Assembly (NCBI RefSeq): GCF_023264855.1 | Contig: NZ_JAHFUW010000015.1 | Span: 25,304 to 89,303 of the forward strand | Source of the DNA: Herbiconiux sp. | GTDB lineage: Bacteria > Actinomycetota > Actinomycetes > Actinomycetales > Microbacteriaceae | Length of the DNA stretch: 64,000 bases | Reading direction: 5' to 3' | Shown: positions 37,521-46,283 of the stretch, in pieces | How the letters are laid out: each line of letters opens with the position of its first letter | How positions within the stretch are numbered: position 1 is the stretch's first letter | The notes under the pieces: model-generated | The model's input: only the letters and a program-made list of their open reading frames with translations | Databases searched by the model: none | What the model was told of the DNA's origin: nothing | Position numbers and translations under genes: made by a program

Positions 37521-38168
37521 ATGAATGCCATGACGACACCCCGCCGCGCTCTCGTGATCATCGACGTGCAGCAGCAGTACTTCGACGGCCTGCTCGAGAT
37601 CCAGTACCCGCCGCACACGGAATCGCTGCCGAAGATCGTGCAGGCCGTGGATGCCGCCGCGGCGGCGGGCATCCCCGTCGTCGCCGTGCAGCACTCCAGC
37701 GGCAGTGGTGCACCGGTCTTCGACCCCGACTCCCCCGAGTTCGAGCTGCACCCCGAGATCGCCGGCCGCGCATCCGCCGACTGGAAGCACCTCACGAAGT
37801 CGTACGGCTCCGTGTTCGCCGGCACCGACCTCGCCGAGTGGTTGCGCGAGCGCGAGGTCGACACCGTCACCCTGGTCGGCTACATGACGAACAACTGCGT
37901 GCTCGCCTCGGCCGTCGAGGCCGAGTACGCCGGCTTCGCGATCGAGGTGCTGTCGGATGCGACGGGGGCGATCCACCTCACCAACGACGCGGGATCCGCC
38001 GATGCCCGCACCGTGCACGAGACGCTGATGGCGCTGCTGAACTCCAACTGGGCCGCCGTGATCGACACCTCCGGCTGGGTCGCCGCCGTCGAGGCCGGGA
38101 CGGCCGTGGCCGGGAGCGACCTCGGCAGCTCGGCCGCCGCGGGTGCCGAACGCAACCGCGCGTCGTGA
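37521..38168 (+). CDS. Isochorismatase-family cysteine hydrolase
   Basis: The 215-aa protein has the family triad: Asp in LVIIDVQQQYF, Lys in DWKHLTKSYGS and Cys in GYMTNNCVLASA. Such enzymes hydrolyse isochorismate, nicotinamide or similar amides; the substrate is unknown. ATG 37521 is leaderless, 6 nt after TATGAT (37509-37514). It is divergent from the exporter operon, with 58 bp in between. Confidence 0.9.
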   Translation: MNAMTTPRRALVIIDVQQQYFDGLLEIQYPPHTESLPKIVQAVDAAAAAGIPVVAVQHSSGSGAPVFDPDSPEFELHPEIAGRASADWKHLTKSYGSVFAGTDLAEWLREREVDTVTLVGYMTNNCVLASAVEAEYAGFAIEVLSDATGAIHLTNDAGSADARTVHETLMALLNSNWAAVIDTSGWVAAVEAGTAVAGSDLGSSAAAGAERNRAS

Positions 38169-38211
38169 GGGCAGCGGGTGGGCCGCGCCGGCAGCGCAGC
38201 CCATCCGGGCA

Positions 38212-39186
38212 CTACTCCTTCGTGCCGCCCGCCGTGAGCCCGCTCACGAGGAAGCGCTGCGAGAACAGGAAGATGATCAGCACCGGCGCCACCGAGAGCA
38301 GGGTCGCCAGCGCCAGCACGGGCAGCGAGATGGTGACCGACCCCGCCGTGGTGGGGTTGAACAGCGGCACGTTCGACAGCAGCTCCGCGAGGCCCACCTG
38401 GATGGGCGACTTGCGCCCGGGTACCATCACGAACGGCAGGAAGTAGTTGTTCCAGTTGCCCACGAGGCTGAAGAAGCCCACCAGCGCGATCACCGGTGTG
38501 GCCAGCGGCATCGCCACCTGCGCGAACACCCGGAACTCCCCTGCGCCGTCGATCCGCGCCGCGTTCAGCAGGTCGCGCGAGACCGCCGTCGAGAAGTAGA
38601 TGTAGGTGAGGTACACCCCGAACGGGAAGAACGAGAACGGCAGGATGACCGACAGCGGGGTTCCCACCAGCTTCAGCGAGCTCAGCTCGAGGAAGATCGG
38701 CAGCACCAGCGCGGTGTTCGGGATGAGCATCACGATCAGCGTGGTGACCAGCAGCGCCCGGCGGAACCGGAACTCCACCATCGCCAGCGCGTAGCCGGCC
38801 GGGATGCTCACCACCAGCGTGATGATCAGCGCGACGCCCGTGTAGAGGGTGGCGTTGCCGAGCCACACCCACACGATGCCGTCTTGGAACGCCATCAGCT
38901 CGCCCCAGTTGCTGGCCAGCGTGTCGAAGGCGCCGAAGGTGAACGGGCCGTCGAGCAGCAGCTGCCGGGCGGTCTTGGTGGGCGCCAGCAGCAGCCAGAC
39001 GATCGGGATCACGAAGAACAACAGGAAGACGCCGATGACGCTCCAGCCGAGCACGCGGCCGATCCAGCGGGCGGGACCGGGCCGGCGCGGCGAGGAGGGC
39101 CGCGGGGAGCGACCCCGGTCGCGGTCGCCCCGGCCGGGCGCCGCATCCAGCGACGAAGGTCGGGTGGAGAGATCAGTCGCGCTCAA
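38212..39186 (-). CDS. Sugar ABC transporter permease, MalG family
   Basis: The 324-aa protein has a disordered basic N-terminus, six membrane helices and the EAA loop NAARIDGAGEFRVFAQVAMPLATP. With the MalF-like partner it forms the membrane channel of a CUT1-type sugar importer. It overlaps the partner's 3' end by 14 bp. The substrate is inferred from the catabolic genes next door (L-fucose or similar). No ATP-binding subunit is encoded nearby, so a shared MsiK-type ATPase is likely. Confidence 0.93.
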   Translation of the reverse strand: MSATDLSTRPSSLDAAPGRGDRDRGRSPRPSSPRRPGPARWIGRVLGWSVIGVFLLFFVIPIVWLLLAPTKTARQLLLDGPFTFGAFDTLASNWGELMAFQDGIVWVWLGNATLYTGVALIITLVVSIPAGYALAMVEFRFRRALLVTTLIVMLIPNTALVLPIFLELSSLKLVGTPLSVILPFSFFPFGVYLTYIYFSTAVSRDLLNAARIDGAGEFRVFAQVAMPLATPVIALVGFFSLVGNWNNYFLPFVMVPGRKSPIQVGLAELLSNVPLFNPTTAGSVTISLPVLALATLLSVAPVLIIFLFSQRFLVSGLTAGGTKE

Positions 39187-40129
39187 AGAGTCCTCCTCGG
39201 AAGACGAACAGGGCCGAGAGCCCGGCGGCGACCACGAGCAGCAGCAGTGAGATGGCTGCGGATCCGTTGAAGTCGTTCTGGCGGAAGGCGAAGAGATAGG
39301 CCAGCTGGTTCAGCGAGTAATCCGGCGGCACGACGCCCTTCGACGCCTGCGAGAGCACGCGCGGCTCGACGAACAGCTGGGTTCCGGCGGCGAGCGACAT
39401 CACGGCCATGTACGAGATCCACTTGCGCATCAGCGGGATCTGGATGTGCCAGGCCGTCTTCACGGGGCCGGCGCCGTCGATCCGGGCCGCCTCCATCACC
39501 TCGACCGGGATGTTGTTCAGCGCGCCGTACATGATGATGATCCAGCCACCGGCCCCCGCCCAGAAGGCGATCAGGGTGAAGATGACCGGCAGGTTGTCCA
39601 GCGACACCGTCTGCACGAAGGTCTCGAGACCGAAGGCGTTCAGGATGCCCGACACGGGGCTGACCGCGGGGTCGAGCAGGAACAGCCAGAGCATGACGCT
39701 CGAGGCCCCCGCGAGCGCTCCCGGGATGTAGAACAGGAAGCGCGACGCCGACGACAGCCAGCGCACCCGGATGGCGTGCACCAGCAGCGCCAGCAGCACC
39801 ACCAGGATGGTGAGCGAGATCAGCCAGATCACCACGAACAGCGCCACGTGCTGCACGGCGGGCCAGAAGCGGTAGTCGGCGAACACCTTCACGAAGTTGT
39901 CGACGCCCACGAAGGCGCCGTTCTTGGTGAAGGCCAGGAAGACCGCGTACAGGGCCGGGATGATGCCGAACGCGACCAGCAGGATGGCGTAGCCGCTGGA
40001 GAAGACGTAGCCGATGCGGGTCTGGCTGGCATCGGGCTTGCGCCGACGGAGGCGGCCCCGCCGCCGCGCCTCTGTCTCCAGAGGGGCGACGGCAGGAGCC
40101 GTGGTCTGAGCCGTGGTTGTGATGATCAG
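39173..40129 (-). CDS. Sugar ABC transporter permease, MalF family (start codon unusual)
   Basis: Homology starts well upstream of the first standard start codon (GTG 39910): the frame above it encodes a basic RRRGRLRRRK segment and a clear first helix (GYAILLVAFGIIPALYAVFLAF). No in-frame ATG, GTG or TTG exists between the binding-protein stop and 39910. CTG 40129 or one of the following ATC codons is the best start, giving about 318 aa with six helices. The EAA loop is EAARIDGAGPVKTAWHIQIPL. A start-codon mutation or sequence error is possible. Confidence 0.75.
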   Translation of the reverse strand: MIITTTAQTTAPAVAPLETEARRRGRLRRRKPDASQTRIGYVFSSGYAILLVAFGIIPALYAVFLAFTKNGAFVGVDNFVKVFADYRFWPAVQHVALFVVIWLISLTILVVLLALLVHAIRVRWLSSASRFLFYIPGALAGASSVMLWLFLLDPAVSPVSGILNAFGLETFVQTVSLDNLPVIFTLIAFWAGAGGWIIIMYGALNNIPVEVMEAARIDGAGPVKTAWHIQIPLMRKWISYMAVMSLAAGTQLFVEPRVLSQASKGVVPPDYSLNQLAYLFAFRQNDFNGSAAISLLLLVVAAGLSALFVFRGGLFERD

Positions 40130-40149
40130 TGCCTGTCTACTCGACGGTG

Positions 40150-40169
40150 CAGCTCCTCGCAGGGAGCTG
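40150..40169 (-). other. Hairpin between binding-protein and permease genes
   Basis: CAGCTCC (40150-40156) pairs with GGAGCTG (40163-40169) with a 6-nt loop, directly after the binding-protein stop. Such stems commonly leave more binding-protein than permease mRNA. The GAGGAG in the stem is the only strong ribosome site here. Confidence 0.6.
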
Positions 40170-41525
40170 TTACTTGACGGTGTAGCCCTGGACCTGGGCT
40201 TCGTTCAGGATCTGCTCGTGCCAGTCGGGCACGACGTCCGCGATGGTCTTGCCCTCGGCGAGGGCCGGCACGACCACCGCCGCGTAGGCGGTTTCCGGGC
40301 TGAAGCTCGGGAAGCCCCATCCGCCCCACACGCTGGCCGCTGCGGTGGAGACCGCCGACTTGAAGTCACCGGCGAAGAAGTTACTCTCCGCCTGGGCGTC
40401 GAGCCAGGTCGAGGCCGCCGAGTCGTAGGCCGGGAGACCGGAGTTGAGGGCCGCCGACTCATCGGAGGAGGTGGCGAACTCGAGGAAGGTCTCGACCGCG
40501 GCGAGGTTCTTCGAGTGGCTGGAGGCGTACCAGACGCCGCCGCCGACGTTGCCGGTCACCTTGTCTTCACCCTCCCAGTACAGGGGGTCGGCCGCACCGA
40601 ACTCGCCGGCGGTGGCGTTGATGCTGTCGGGGTTCTGGAACAGCGCGCCGGCGTACCATGCCGGGCCCGGCATCGCGACGATCTTGTCGGAGTAGTTCTC
40701 GACGAAGGGGGCGCTGAACACGCTGTCCTGCACGAGGGTGCCGTTCGCCGACATGGAGTCGAGCATGTCGGTCATGGCGACCGAGTGGTCGTCCTCGAAG
40801 TCGGAGGAGAAGTCGTTGCCGTCGAGCTGGAAGATCGGCGCCTGGGCTCCCCAGTAGTAGACGTAGGTGCCCACGAAGCTGTCGCCGATCGAACCGAGGA
40901 TGTAGCCGGGGTGCTCGGCGGCGAGCTTGACGCCGAGGGCCTCGTACTCCTCCCAGGTGGTGGGGATGTCGTAGCCGAACTGGTCCAGCAGCGGCTTGTT
41001 GTACCAGAGCACCACCGGCGCGAGGTCGTTGCGCAGGCCGTAGACCGTGCCGTCGACCGTCATCGGGTCGTTCGCGCCATCCGTGAAGCCGTTCAGGAAG
41101 TCGTCGCTGAAGTATCCCTTGTTCAGCGGTGCGGCGAAGGCCTGCACGCCGTTGGTCTCTTTCGCGGCCCAGGATGCGTCGTTGGTCTGCGTGGAGAACA
41201 CGACGTCGGGCCAGCCTTCGCCCGACTGGTCGAACAGTGCGACCTTGGTCTGGAACGAGCCGGATCCGCCGGCGTTGCCGTCGTAGGTCTCGATGCTGAT
41301 CGGCACGTCGGGGTTGGCCTCTTCGAAGGCCTTCGCGATCGGCTCGCGGGCCGCGTCGACCCAGACGGTGATGGTGCTGTCGGCCGTCTGCTCGGCCGTG
41401 GCGAATCCGTAGTCGCTGTTCACCTCGCCGCTGCCGCCGGCGCACCCGGCGAGGGCTCCGATGGCGACGGCCGCTGTGGCGGTCGCGAGGATTCGGGCGA
41501 GTGGGCGGCGGTGCTGTGCAGCCAT
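40170..41525 (-). CDS. Sugar ABC transporter solute-binding lipoprotein
   Basis: The 451-aa protein has a lipoprotein signal with lipobox LAGC (Cys28) and the extracellular binding-protein family 1 pattern (TITVWVDAAREPIAKAFEEANPDVPI, TNDASWAAKE, WYNKPLLDQFGYDIPTTWEEYEAL). It captures the sugar for the permease pair downstream. The operator-like element at 41594-41604 lies about 70 bp upstream, overlapping a TATGAT -10 (41588-41593, minus), which fits repression by the divergent GntR protein. Confidence 0.94.
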   Translation of the reverse strand: MAAQHRRPLARILATATAAVAIGALAGCAGGSGEVNSDYGFATAEQTADSTITVWVDAAREPIAKAFEEANPDVPISIETYDGNAGGSGSFQTKVALFDQSGEGWPDVVFSTQTNDASWAAKETNGVQAFAAPLNKGYFSDDFLNGFTDGANDPMTVDGTVYGLRNDLAPVVLWYNKPLLDQFGYDIPTTWEEYEALGVKLAAEHPGYILGSIGDSFVGTYVYYWGAQAPIFQLDGNDFSSDFEDDHSVAMTDMLDSMSANGTLVQDSVFSAPFVENYSDKIVAMPGPAWYAGALFQNPDSINATAGEFGAADPLYWEGEDKVTGNVGGGVWYASSHSKNLAAVETFLEFATSSDESAALNSGLPAYDSAASTWLDAQAESNFFAGDFKSAVSTAAASVWGGWGFPSFSPETAYAAVVVPALAEGKTIADVVPDWHEQILNEAQVQGYTVK

Positions 41526-41593
41526 GGGCGGTTCCTTCGTGTCGGCATCGTTGACGATTTGCCGCAGTGCGGCGTGACTCCATTAGATCATAC

Positions 41594-41604
41594 ATCTTAC
41601 GTAT
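41594..41604 (-). promoter_or_regulatory. GntR operator site A (importer operon)
   Basis: ATACGTAAGAT on the minus strand, directly beside the -10 of the binding-protein gene, within the longer CATAC-7-GTATG inverted repeat 41589-41605. It is one of four copies of ATACRTAWGAT in the cluster. Confidence 0.65.
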
Positions 41605-41665
41605 GAGCCATAGTTAGCGCTGCCACTCCTTCCATCCTTGCATTTCCGCGGGATGGACCGCAGTG

Positions 41666-41676
41666 ATCATACGTAT
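41666..41676 (-). promoter_or_regulatory. GntR operator site B (regulator gene, autoregulation)
   Basis: ATACGTATGAT on the minus strand lies between the expected -35 and the -10 (TACACT 41682-41687) of the gntR gene. Its core ATACGTAT is palindromic. Confidence 0.65.
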
Positions 41677-41694
41677 CCGTCTACACTGACCGTC

Positions 41695-42444
41695 ATGAGT
41701 CTGGCGAGCAGCCCTGTGGCATCCGGAATCCTGGTCAGCGGCGAGAAACGCGCCCCCGCGGCGCGACTGGGCGTGGCCGTGGTGCACGATCTGGTGACCG
41801 CCGTGGTGACCGGTGCGGTGAAGCCGGGCGAGCCGCTGCCGCCCGAGGGGGATCTGGTGAGCTCGTTCGGGGTGAGCCGCACGGTCATCCGCGAATCGGT
41901 CAAGCGACTCGAGGAGAAGGGCATGGTGACCGTGGCCCAGGGGCGCGGCACCGTGGTGACGCCGCCCTCGGAATGGAACCTGCTCGACCGCGTGGTGATC
42001 TCGACGATGATCGAGAACGACGAGACCCTGGGCATCCTGGACGAGCTGGCGCAGGTGCGCGGCGACCTCGAGTCGTCGATGACGGCGGAAGCGGCCCGGG
42101 TGCGCACGGACGCCGACATCGAGGCGCTGACGACGGCGCTGCAGGTGCAGCGGGATGCGATCGGCGACCTGGATGCCTTCCAGGAGCTGGACCGGCGCTT
42201 CCACGACGTGATCATGAAGACCTCGGGCAGCCGGCTGGCGGAGTCGATCGCACACACCCTGGTGCAGCGCGCCAGCGAATACGCGCGCTTCCACGGCGAG
42301 CCGGGGCCCGAGGGGCTCGCGCTGACGCTGGTCGAGCACCAGCAGGTGCTCGACGCAGTGGTGGCCGGCGACGCCGACACCGCCGCCGCCACGATGCGCG
42401 AGCACATCGCGCTCGCCTGGGAACGCCGCCGCCTCCCCCGCTGA
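41695..42444 (+). CDS. GntR-family regulator, FadR/FCD subfamily
   Basis: The 249-aa protein has an N-terminal winged helix (PLPPEGDLVSSFGVSRTVIRE, then VTVAQGRGTVV) and a C-terminal FCD all-helical ligand domain (about residues 100-249, with a D-x4-R and FHDVIM...H metal/ligand pattern). It most likely represses the importer and the sugar pathway until a pathway intermediate binds. ATG 41695 is leaderless (TACACT 7 nt upstream); an in-frame ATG at 41638 is not supported. Four matching operators lie before the pathway units and this gene. Confidence 0.92.
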   Translation: MSLASSPVASGILVSGEKRAPAARLGVAVVHDLVTAVVTGAVKPGEPLPPEGDLVSSFGVSRTVIRESVKRLEEKGMVTVAQGRGTVVTPPSEWNLLDRVVISTMIENDETLGILDELAQVRGDLESSMTAEAARVRTDADIEALTTALQVQRDAIGDLDAFQELDRRFHDVIMKTSGSRLAESIAHTLVQRASEYARFHGEPGPEGLALTLVEHQQVLDAVVAGDADTAAATMREHIALAWERRRLPR

Positions 42445-42474
42445 CATCGCTGCCGCCGACCACCCCGCCCGCTA

Positions 42475-42694
42475 GGACGTGTCTCATGCTGCTCGGGGTA
42501 ACGACGGTGATGCCTCGGAGAACTGCGCCTCGCCGGCAAGAGAGGGCGAGTTTGGCCTAGGGGTTCACGATCGCCCGCCGTCTCATGAAGACGGCGAAGT
42601 TCCGTTCGACGACATTGCGCGCCCTAGAGTCGACACCATCGAACGCGCGCGGCCGATCGCCGGCACATGCCGGAGCTGGGGCTGATCTAGTCGG
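42475..42694 (-). pseudogene. IS5-family transposase relic (C-terminal part)
   Basis: The minus strand encodes DRPRAFDGVDSRARNVVERN followed by F and, after one stop codon, AKLALSCRRGAVLRGI. This matches the C-terminal end of IS5-family transposases (consensus GRPPAFD...RNxVERxF...KLA-x-R-GAVL). RNVVERNF is at 42596-42619. The rest of the transposase is missing, so this is an inactive remnant. GGACGTGTCTCA at 42475 resembles an IS terminal repeat. The flanks of this 518-bp gap (42445-42962) show no other gene. Confidence 0.72.
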
Positions 42695-42833
42695 AAGGCT
42701 CTGAAATCACCGCGACGATGCCCGGCCGCGGACCCGATTGGGCCGCGTCCGCATCCGGCCGGGACCGTCATGGGCGACCTTCGACGACCCCGGGTGCAAT
42801 GCGCGACCTGCCGACCCAGCCATGATCATCGTT

Positions 42834-42921
42834 GGCAAGCGCGAAGCGCGCGGCAGTCTCGTACGGTTCGGTACCCGGATGCTCGGCTTTGCAGGTAACT
42901 GCCGCGCGCTTCGCGCTTGCC
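42834..42921. repeat. Perfect 24-bp inverted repeat with 40-nt loop
   Basis: The 24 bases 42834-42857 (starting GGCAAGCGCGAAGCGCGCGG) are exactly complementary to 42898-42921. Each arm is itself partly self-complementary (GCGC-GAA-GCGC). It lies 41 bp after the stop of the DUF222/HNH gene and could be its terminator, a mobile palindromic repeat or the end of the inserted segment. Confidence 0.75.
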
Positions 42922-42962
42922 CTCGATGACCGTGCCCGGTTCGCGGAGGCAGGTGGGCGTGG

Positions 42963-44360
42963 TCAGGCGGCTGGGCGGTGAGTGGTGCGTCGGCGGGTGG
43001 TCGGGATCGGCGTCTGCTCGATATCGATCCAGCGGGGTGGGATGAGGTGGGGCACACCCGTGCGCATGGTCAGTTTCCAGGCTGACTTGTGCAGGTGCGA
43101 GTGATGGAAATGGCAGAGCAGGACACCGTTGTCGATATCGGTACGACCCGGTGGATGATCGGCCGAAACCCACTCATCGGCATGGTGTGTTTCGCAAAAC
43201 GACGGTGGTCGGTCGCAGTCGGGCCAGACGCATCCGCCGTCTCGCGCTGCGAGTGCCCGGTTCTGGGCCGGAGTGAAGAGCCGTTCTGTCTTGCCGTGGT
43301 AGAGCACCGCGCCCCGGTCGTTGAACAGGGTCGCGGCGACCGGAGAAGTGCAGCGCAGTTGGGCGATGGTGGAAGCGGGAATGGGCTCGTCGATGCCGTC
43401 AATCCACCCGACGCCGCGCCCTGTCTCGAGGTTATCGACCAGGATGTGGACGTTGACCGTGGTGGTGGCCCCGTTGAGGCGGGGCATATCGGGAGCGCCG
43501 GCGGCGCGGGCGATGAGTTCGGTGACGGTGTCGGCGTTCTTCTGCACCTGCGTGCGGATGTCAGCGGTGATGGTTTGCGTGACGAATTCGTCCTCACTGA
43601 CGAACCGCGGGCCGCCGCCCGGTGAACCTGAGATGCGGGGGCTTTGCATGGCCTGGATGCTCGCCAGCCACACCGCGCCCTGTTCGGGTGTGAGGGCGAA
43701 CCGGCCGCGGATCATCCCGTCGCTGGCCTGGCCGATGGTGAGGGAGCGCTGCTGCTGGAGTCGCTCATCCCGAGGCTCCGCACCGTCGGGGTCGATGACC
43801 TCGCGCAGGTGGGTGGCGAGCCGGGAGGCCTGATCGGCAGTGAGGCGCTTCGTGAGGGTCTCGTCGACGAGGGTCTGCTCGGCACTGGCCACAACATCGG
43901 GGGCGCATCCACGCTCCGACAGCTCGGCGCACCGGGTCACGATGATCGACGCCGTCTCGACTCCGAGGACACCCTCATCCAGAGCCTGACCGACGGCCGG
44001 GAACGGGGTCGGCCCCTCACCACCACCCAGAAGCACCGCACCACGCAAGCGCCGTCCAAGGCTGAGTCGGGTCTTGCTCTCCCGGGCCGAGGTTCCGGTG
44101 ACGGTGGAGACGAGCTTGACGGGGCTGGTGAAGTTCTGCGACCTGCTCAAGCCCTCATCACCCAGCTCGCTCCGCGACCGCACCCCGACCTCACCAGCAA
44201 CCCGAACCTGCCAGGCGGAGAGCGCACGCCCGGCGGCCTCGATCGAGGCCATGGCCTCGAGCAGATCCTCGTCTTGCAGCCCCGACAACACGGCCTTGAT
44301 TTCACCCTCGTCACCACGGAGATCGGCGGTGATCCCCTGGAATCGAGCGGCTATTTGCAT
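42963..44360 (-). CDS. DUF222 protein with HNH endonuclease domain (13E12-type)
   Basis: The 465-aa protein has the N-terminal DUF222 region (about residues 20-330) and a C-terminal HNH nuclease with CVWPDCDRPPSFCETHHADE and DNGVLLCHFHHSHLH. This is the multi-copy actinobacterial family that behaves like a mobile accessory gene; its DNA target is unknown. TAGAAT (44367-44372, minus) lies 6 nt before the ATG. Its upstream DNA is clearly more AT-rich than the neighbours. It separates the regulator from the pathway genes and looks inserted. Confidence 0.88.
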   Translation of the reverse strand: MQIAARFQGITADLRGDEGEIKAVLSGLQDEDLLEAMASIEAAGRALSAWQVRVAGEVGVRSRSELGDEGLSRSQNFTSPVKLVSTVTGTSARESKTRLSLGRRLRGAVLLGGGEGPTPFPAVGQALDEGVLGVETASIIVTRCAELSERGCAPDVVASAEQTLVDETLTKRLTADQASRLATHLREVIDPDGAEPRDERLQQQRSLTIGQASDGMIRGRFALTPEQGAVWLASIQAMQSPRISGSPGGGPRFVSEDEFVTQTITADIRTQVQKNADTVTELIARAAGAPDMPRLNGATTTVNVHILVDNLETGRGVGWIDGIDEPIPASTIAQLRCTSPVAATLFNDRGAVLYHGKTERLFTPAQNRALAARDGGCVWPDCDRPPSFCETHHADEWVSADHPPGRTDIDNGVLLCHFHHSHLHKSAWKLTMRTGVPHLIPPRWIDIEQTPIPTTRRRTTHRPAA

Positions 44361-44538
44361 ACTGAGATTCTATCAGAAAGACCTGATGAAAGCTCGAATA
44401 ATTTGTGGCAAGTGGGCGCACGATCGACCGAAGAATCCACCAACACCGCCCATCCGGCCAGGCCCGCCCCATCACCGCAACAACGCCGGTGACGCCTCCA
44501 CTCACCTGGCACGGCCCCCAATTCGCCGGGGCATCCGG

Positions 44539-45396
44539 TCAGGTCGCGAGGGGGCGGATGCGCAGGGTCGTGAGGCCGCCGTCGACGTCGAGGGCGGTGC
44601 CCGTCGTCGCGGAGGCCAGCGGGCTGGCGAGGGTGGCGATCGCGTACGCGACCTCTTCGGGGGTGACCATTCGGCCCGTCGGCTGGCGGGCATCCAGAGC
44701 CGCGCGCTCGGCCACGGGGTCGTCGTACTTCTTGAGGTAGTTCGACACGAACGGGGTGTCGACGGTGCCGGGGCGCACGCAGTTCACCCGCACACCCTCG
44801 CGCACGTGGTCGACGGCCATGCCGTAGGTGAGCGCCAACACGGCGCCCTTTGAGGCGCTGTAGAGCGCGCGCTCGGGGATGCCGTTGCTCGCCGACACCG
44901 AGCAGGTGTTCACGATCGCGGCGTGCGCCGAGCTGCGCAGGTACGGCAGCGCGGCGGCGCTCACGCGGGCGACGCCGATCACGTTGATATCCAGCACCCG
45001 GCGCCAGTCGTCGTCGCCGTTCGCCTCGACGGTGCCGATGGCACTCACGCCGGCGTTGTTCACCACGATGTCGATGCCGCCCGCCCACTCGGCCACGGCC
45101 GCGACGGCGGCATCCACCGATTCGCGTGAGGTCACATCGGCGGCGAACCCGGTGAGACCCTCGGGCAGGCCGTCCGCGTTGAGGTCGAGAACGGCCACGC
45201 GGGCTCCGCGGGCGGCCAGGTGCAGCGAGGTGGCGAGGCCGATTCCGGATGCCCCTCCCGTGACGATCGCGGTCAGCCCGGCGAACTCGCCGGCGGCAAG
45301 GGCGGCCGCGGAACCGGCAGTGGCGGCGCCAGCGACGGCGCCGGCGCCCGCACCCGCACCCGCACCCGCAGGGGTGGTCTCAGCAGCTTCAGACAT
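44539..45396 (-). CDS. SDR dehydrogenase, probable 2-keto-3-deoxy-L-fuconate dehydrogenase
   Basis: The 285-aa protein has an unusual Ala/Gly-rich N-terminal tail of about 35 residues. The Rossmann TGGASGIG, NNAGVSAIGT, catalytic Ser in TCSVSAS, the Tyr/Lys in YSASK and PGTVDTPF follow. In the L-fucose pathway this step oxidises 2-keto-3-deoxy-L-fuconate to the 2,4-diketo acid; the role is inferred from the gene context. It overlaps the hydrolase gene by 8 bp and is the last gene of the operon started at 47420. Confidence 0.88.
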   Translation of the reverse strand: MSEAAETTPAGAGAGAGAGAVAGAATAGSAAALAAGEFAGLTAIVTGGASGIGLATSLHLAARGARVAVLDLNADGLPEGLTGFAADVTSRESVDAAVAAVAEWAGGIDIVVNNAGVSAIGTVEANGDDDWRRVLDINVIGVARVSAAALPYLRSSAHAAIVNTCSVSASNGIPERALYSASKGAVLALTYGMAVDHVREGVRVNCVRPGTVDTPFVSNYLKKYDDPVAERAALDARQPTGRMVTPEEVAYAIATLASPLASATTGTALDVDGGLTTLRIRPLAT

Positions 45397-46240
45397 GGCT
45401 CACGAACTCCTGGCGGGCGCGGCCGAGGCCGTCGATCTCGAGCTCCACGACGTCGCCGACGCGCAGGTAGGGCTGGCCCTCGATGCCCATCGCCACACCG
45501 GCGGGGGTGCCGGTGTTGATGATGTCGCCGGGCCGCAGCACCATGAACTGGCTGACGTACCAGACCACGTGCTGGATGCCGAAGATCTGGTTGGCGGTCG
45601 ACCCGTTCTGCCGCTCCACGCCGTTCACCCAGAGGCGCAGGCCGAGCGACTGCGGGTCGGCGAACTCGTCGGCAGTGGCGAGCCACGGGCCGAGCGGGTT
45701 GAAGCCCTCGCAGCTCTTGCCCTTGTCCCACTGCCCGCCGCGCTCGAGCTGGAACTCGCGCTCGGAGACGTCGTGCGAGAGCACGTACCCGGCGATGTGC
45801 CCGGCGGCCTCCTCGACCGAGTCGAGGTAGCGCGCGGTGCGGCCGATCACGATGCCGAGCTCGACCTCCCAGTCGGTCTTGGTCGAGTTCCGCGGAATCG
45901 GCACGGAGTCGGATGCTCCGCCCAGCGTCGAGGGATCCTTCATGAAGATCACGGGCTCGGGCGGGTACGCGGCGCCGGTCTCGTCGGCGTGGTCGCGGTA
46001 GTTGAGGCCGATGCAGACGATCTTGGTGGGCTGGGCGACCGGGGCGCCGAGCCGGGCATCCTGGTCGGCCAGCGCGGTCAGCTCACCGGAGTCGAACGCC
46101 GCCTGCGCCCGCGCGGGGCCGTCGCCGGCGAGGAAGGCGCCGTCGATGTCGGCCGTCACCGAGGTGAGGTCGTAGGCGGTGCCGTCGATCAAGACGGCGG
46201 GGGTCTCCTGGCCCACGGGGCCACGGCGCTGGAACTTCAT
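45389..46240 (-). CDS. FAH-family hydrolase, probable 2,4-diketo-3-deoxy-L-fuconate hydrolase
   Basis: The 283-aa protein matches fumarylacetoacetate-hydrolase-like enzymes: KIVCIGLNYRDHADETG, PEPVIFMKDPSTLGG, the metal-binding DWEVELGIVIG, LSHDVSERE and IINTGTPAGVAMG. In the L-fucose route it splits the diketo acid to pyruvate and L-lactate. ATG 46240 (MKFQRRG) is chosen over an upstream in-frame ATG at 46366 because homology begins there; no strong ribosome site is visible. Confidence 0.9.
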   Translation of the reverse strand: MKFQRRGPVGQETPAVLIDGTAYDLTSVTADIDGAFLAGDGPARAQAAFDSGELTALADQDARLGAPVAQPTKIVCIGLNYRDHADETGAAYPPEPVIFMKDPSTLGGASDSVPIPRNSTKTDWEVELGIVIGRTARYLDSVEEAAGHIAGYVLSHDVSEREFQLERGGQWDKGKSCEGFNPLGPWLATADEFADPQSLGLRLWVNGVERQNGSTANQIFGIQHVVWYVSQFMVLRPGDIINTGTPAGVAMGIEGQPYLRVGDVVELEIDGLGRARQEFVSHV

Positions 46241-46283
46241 GCGAGGTGCTTTCTGGTCGAGGAGGAGAGGAGAAGAAGCGAGG

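Noticed and set aside
42834..42921. CRISPR-like array
   Set aside because: It is a single palindrome with one loop, not spaced direct repeats; no CRISPR array or cas gene appears in the window.
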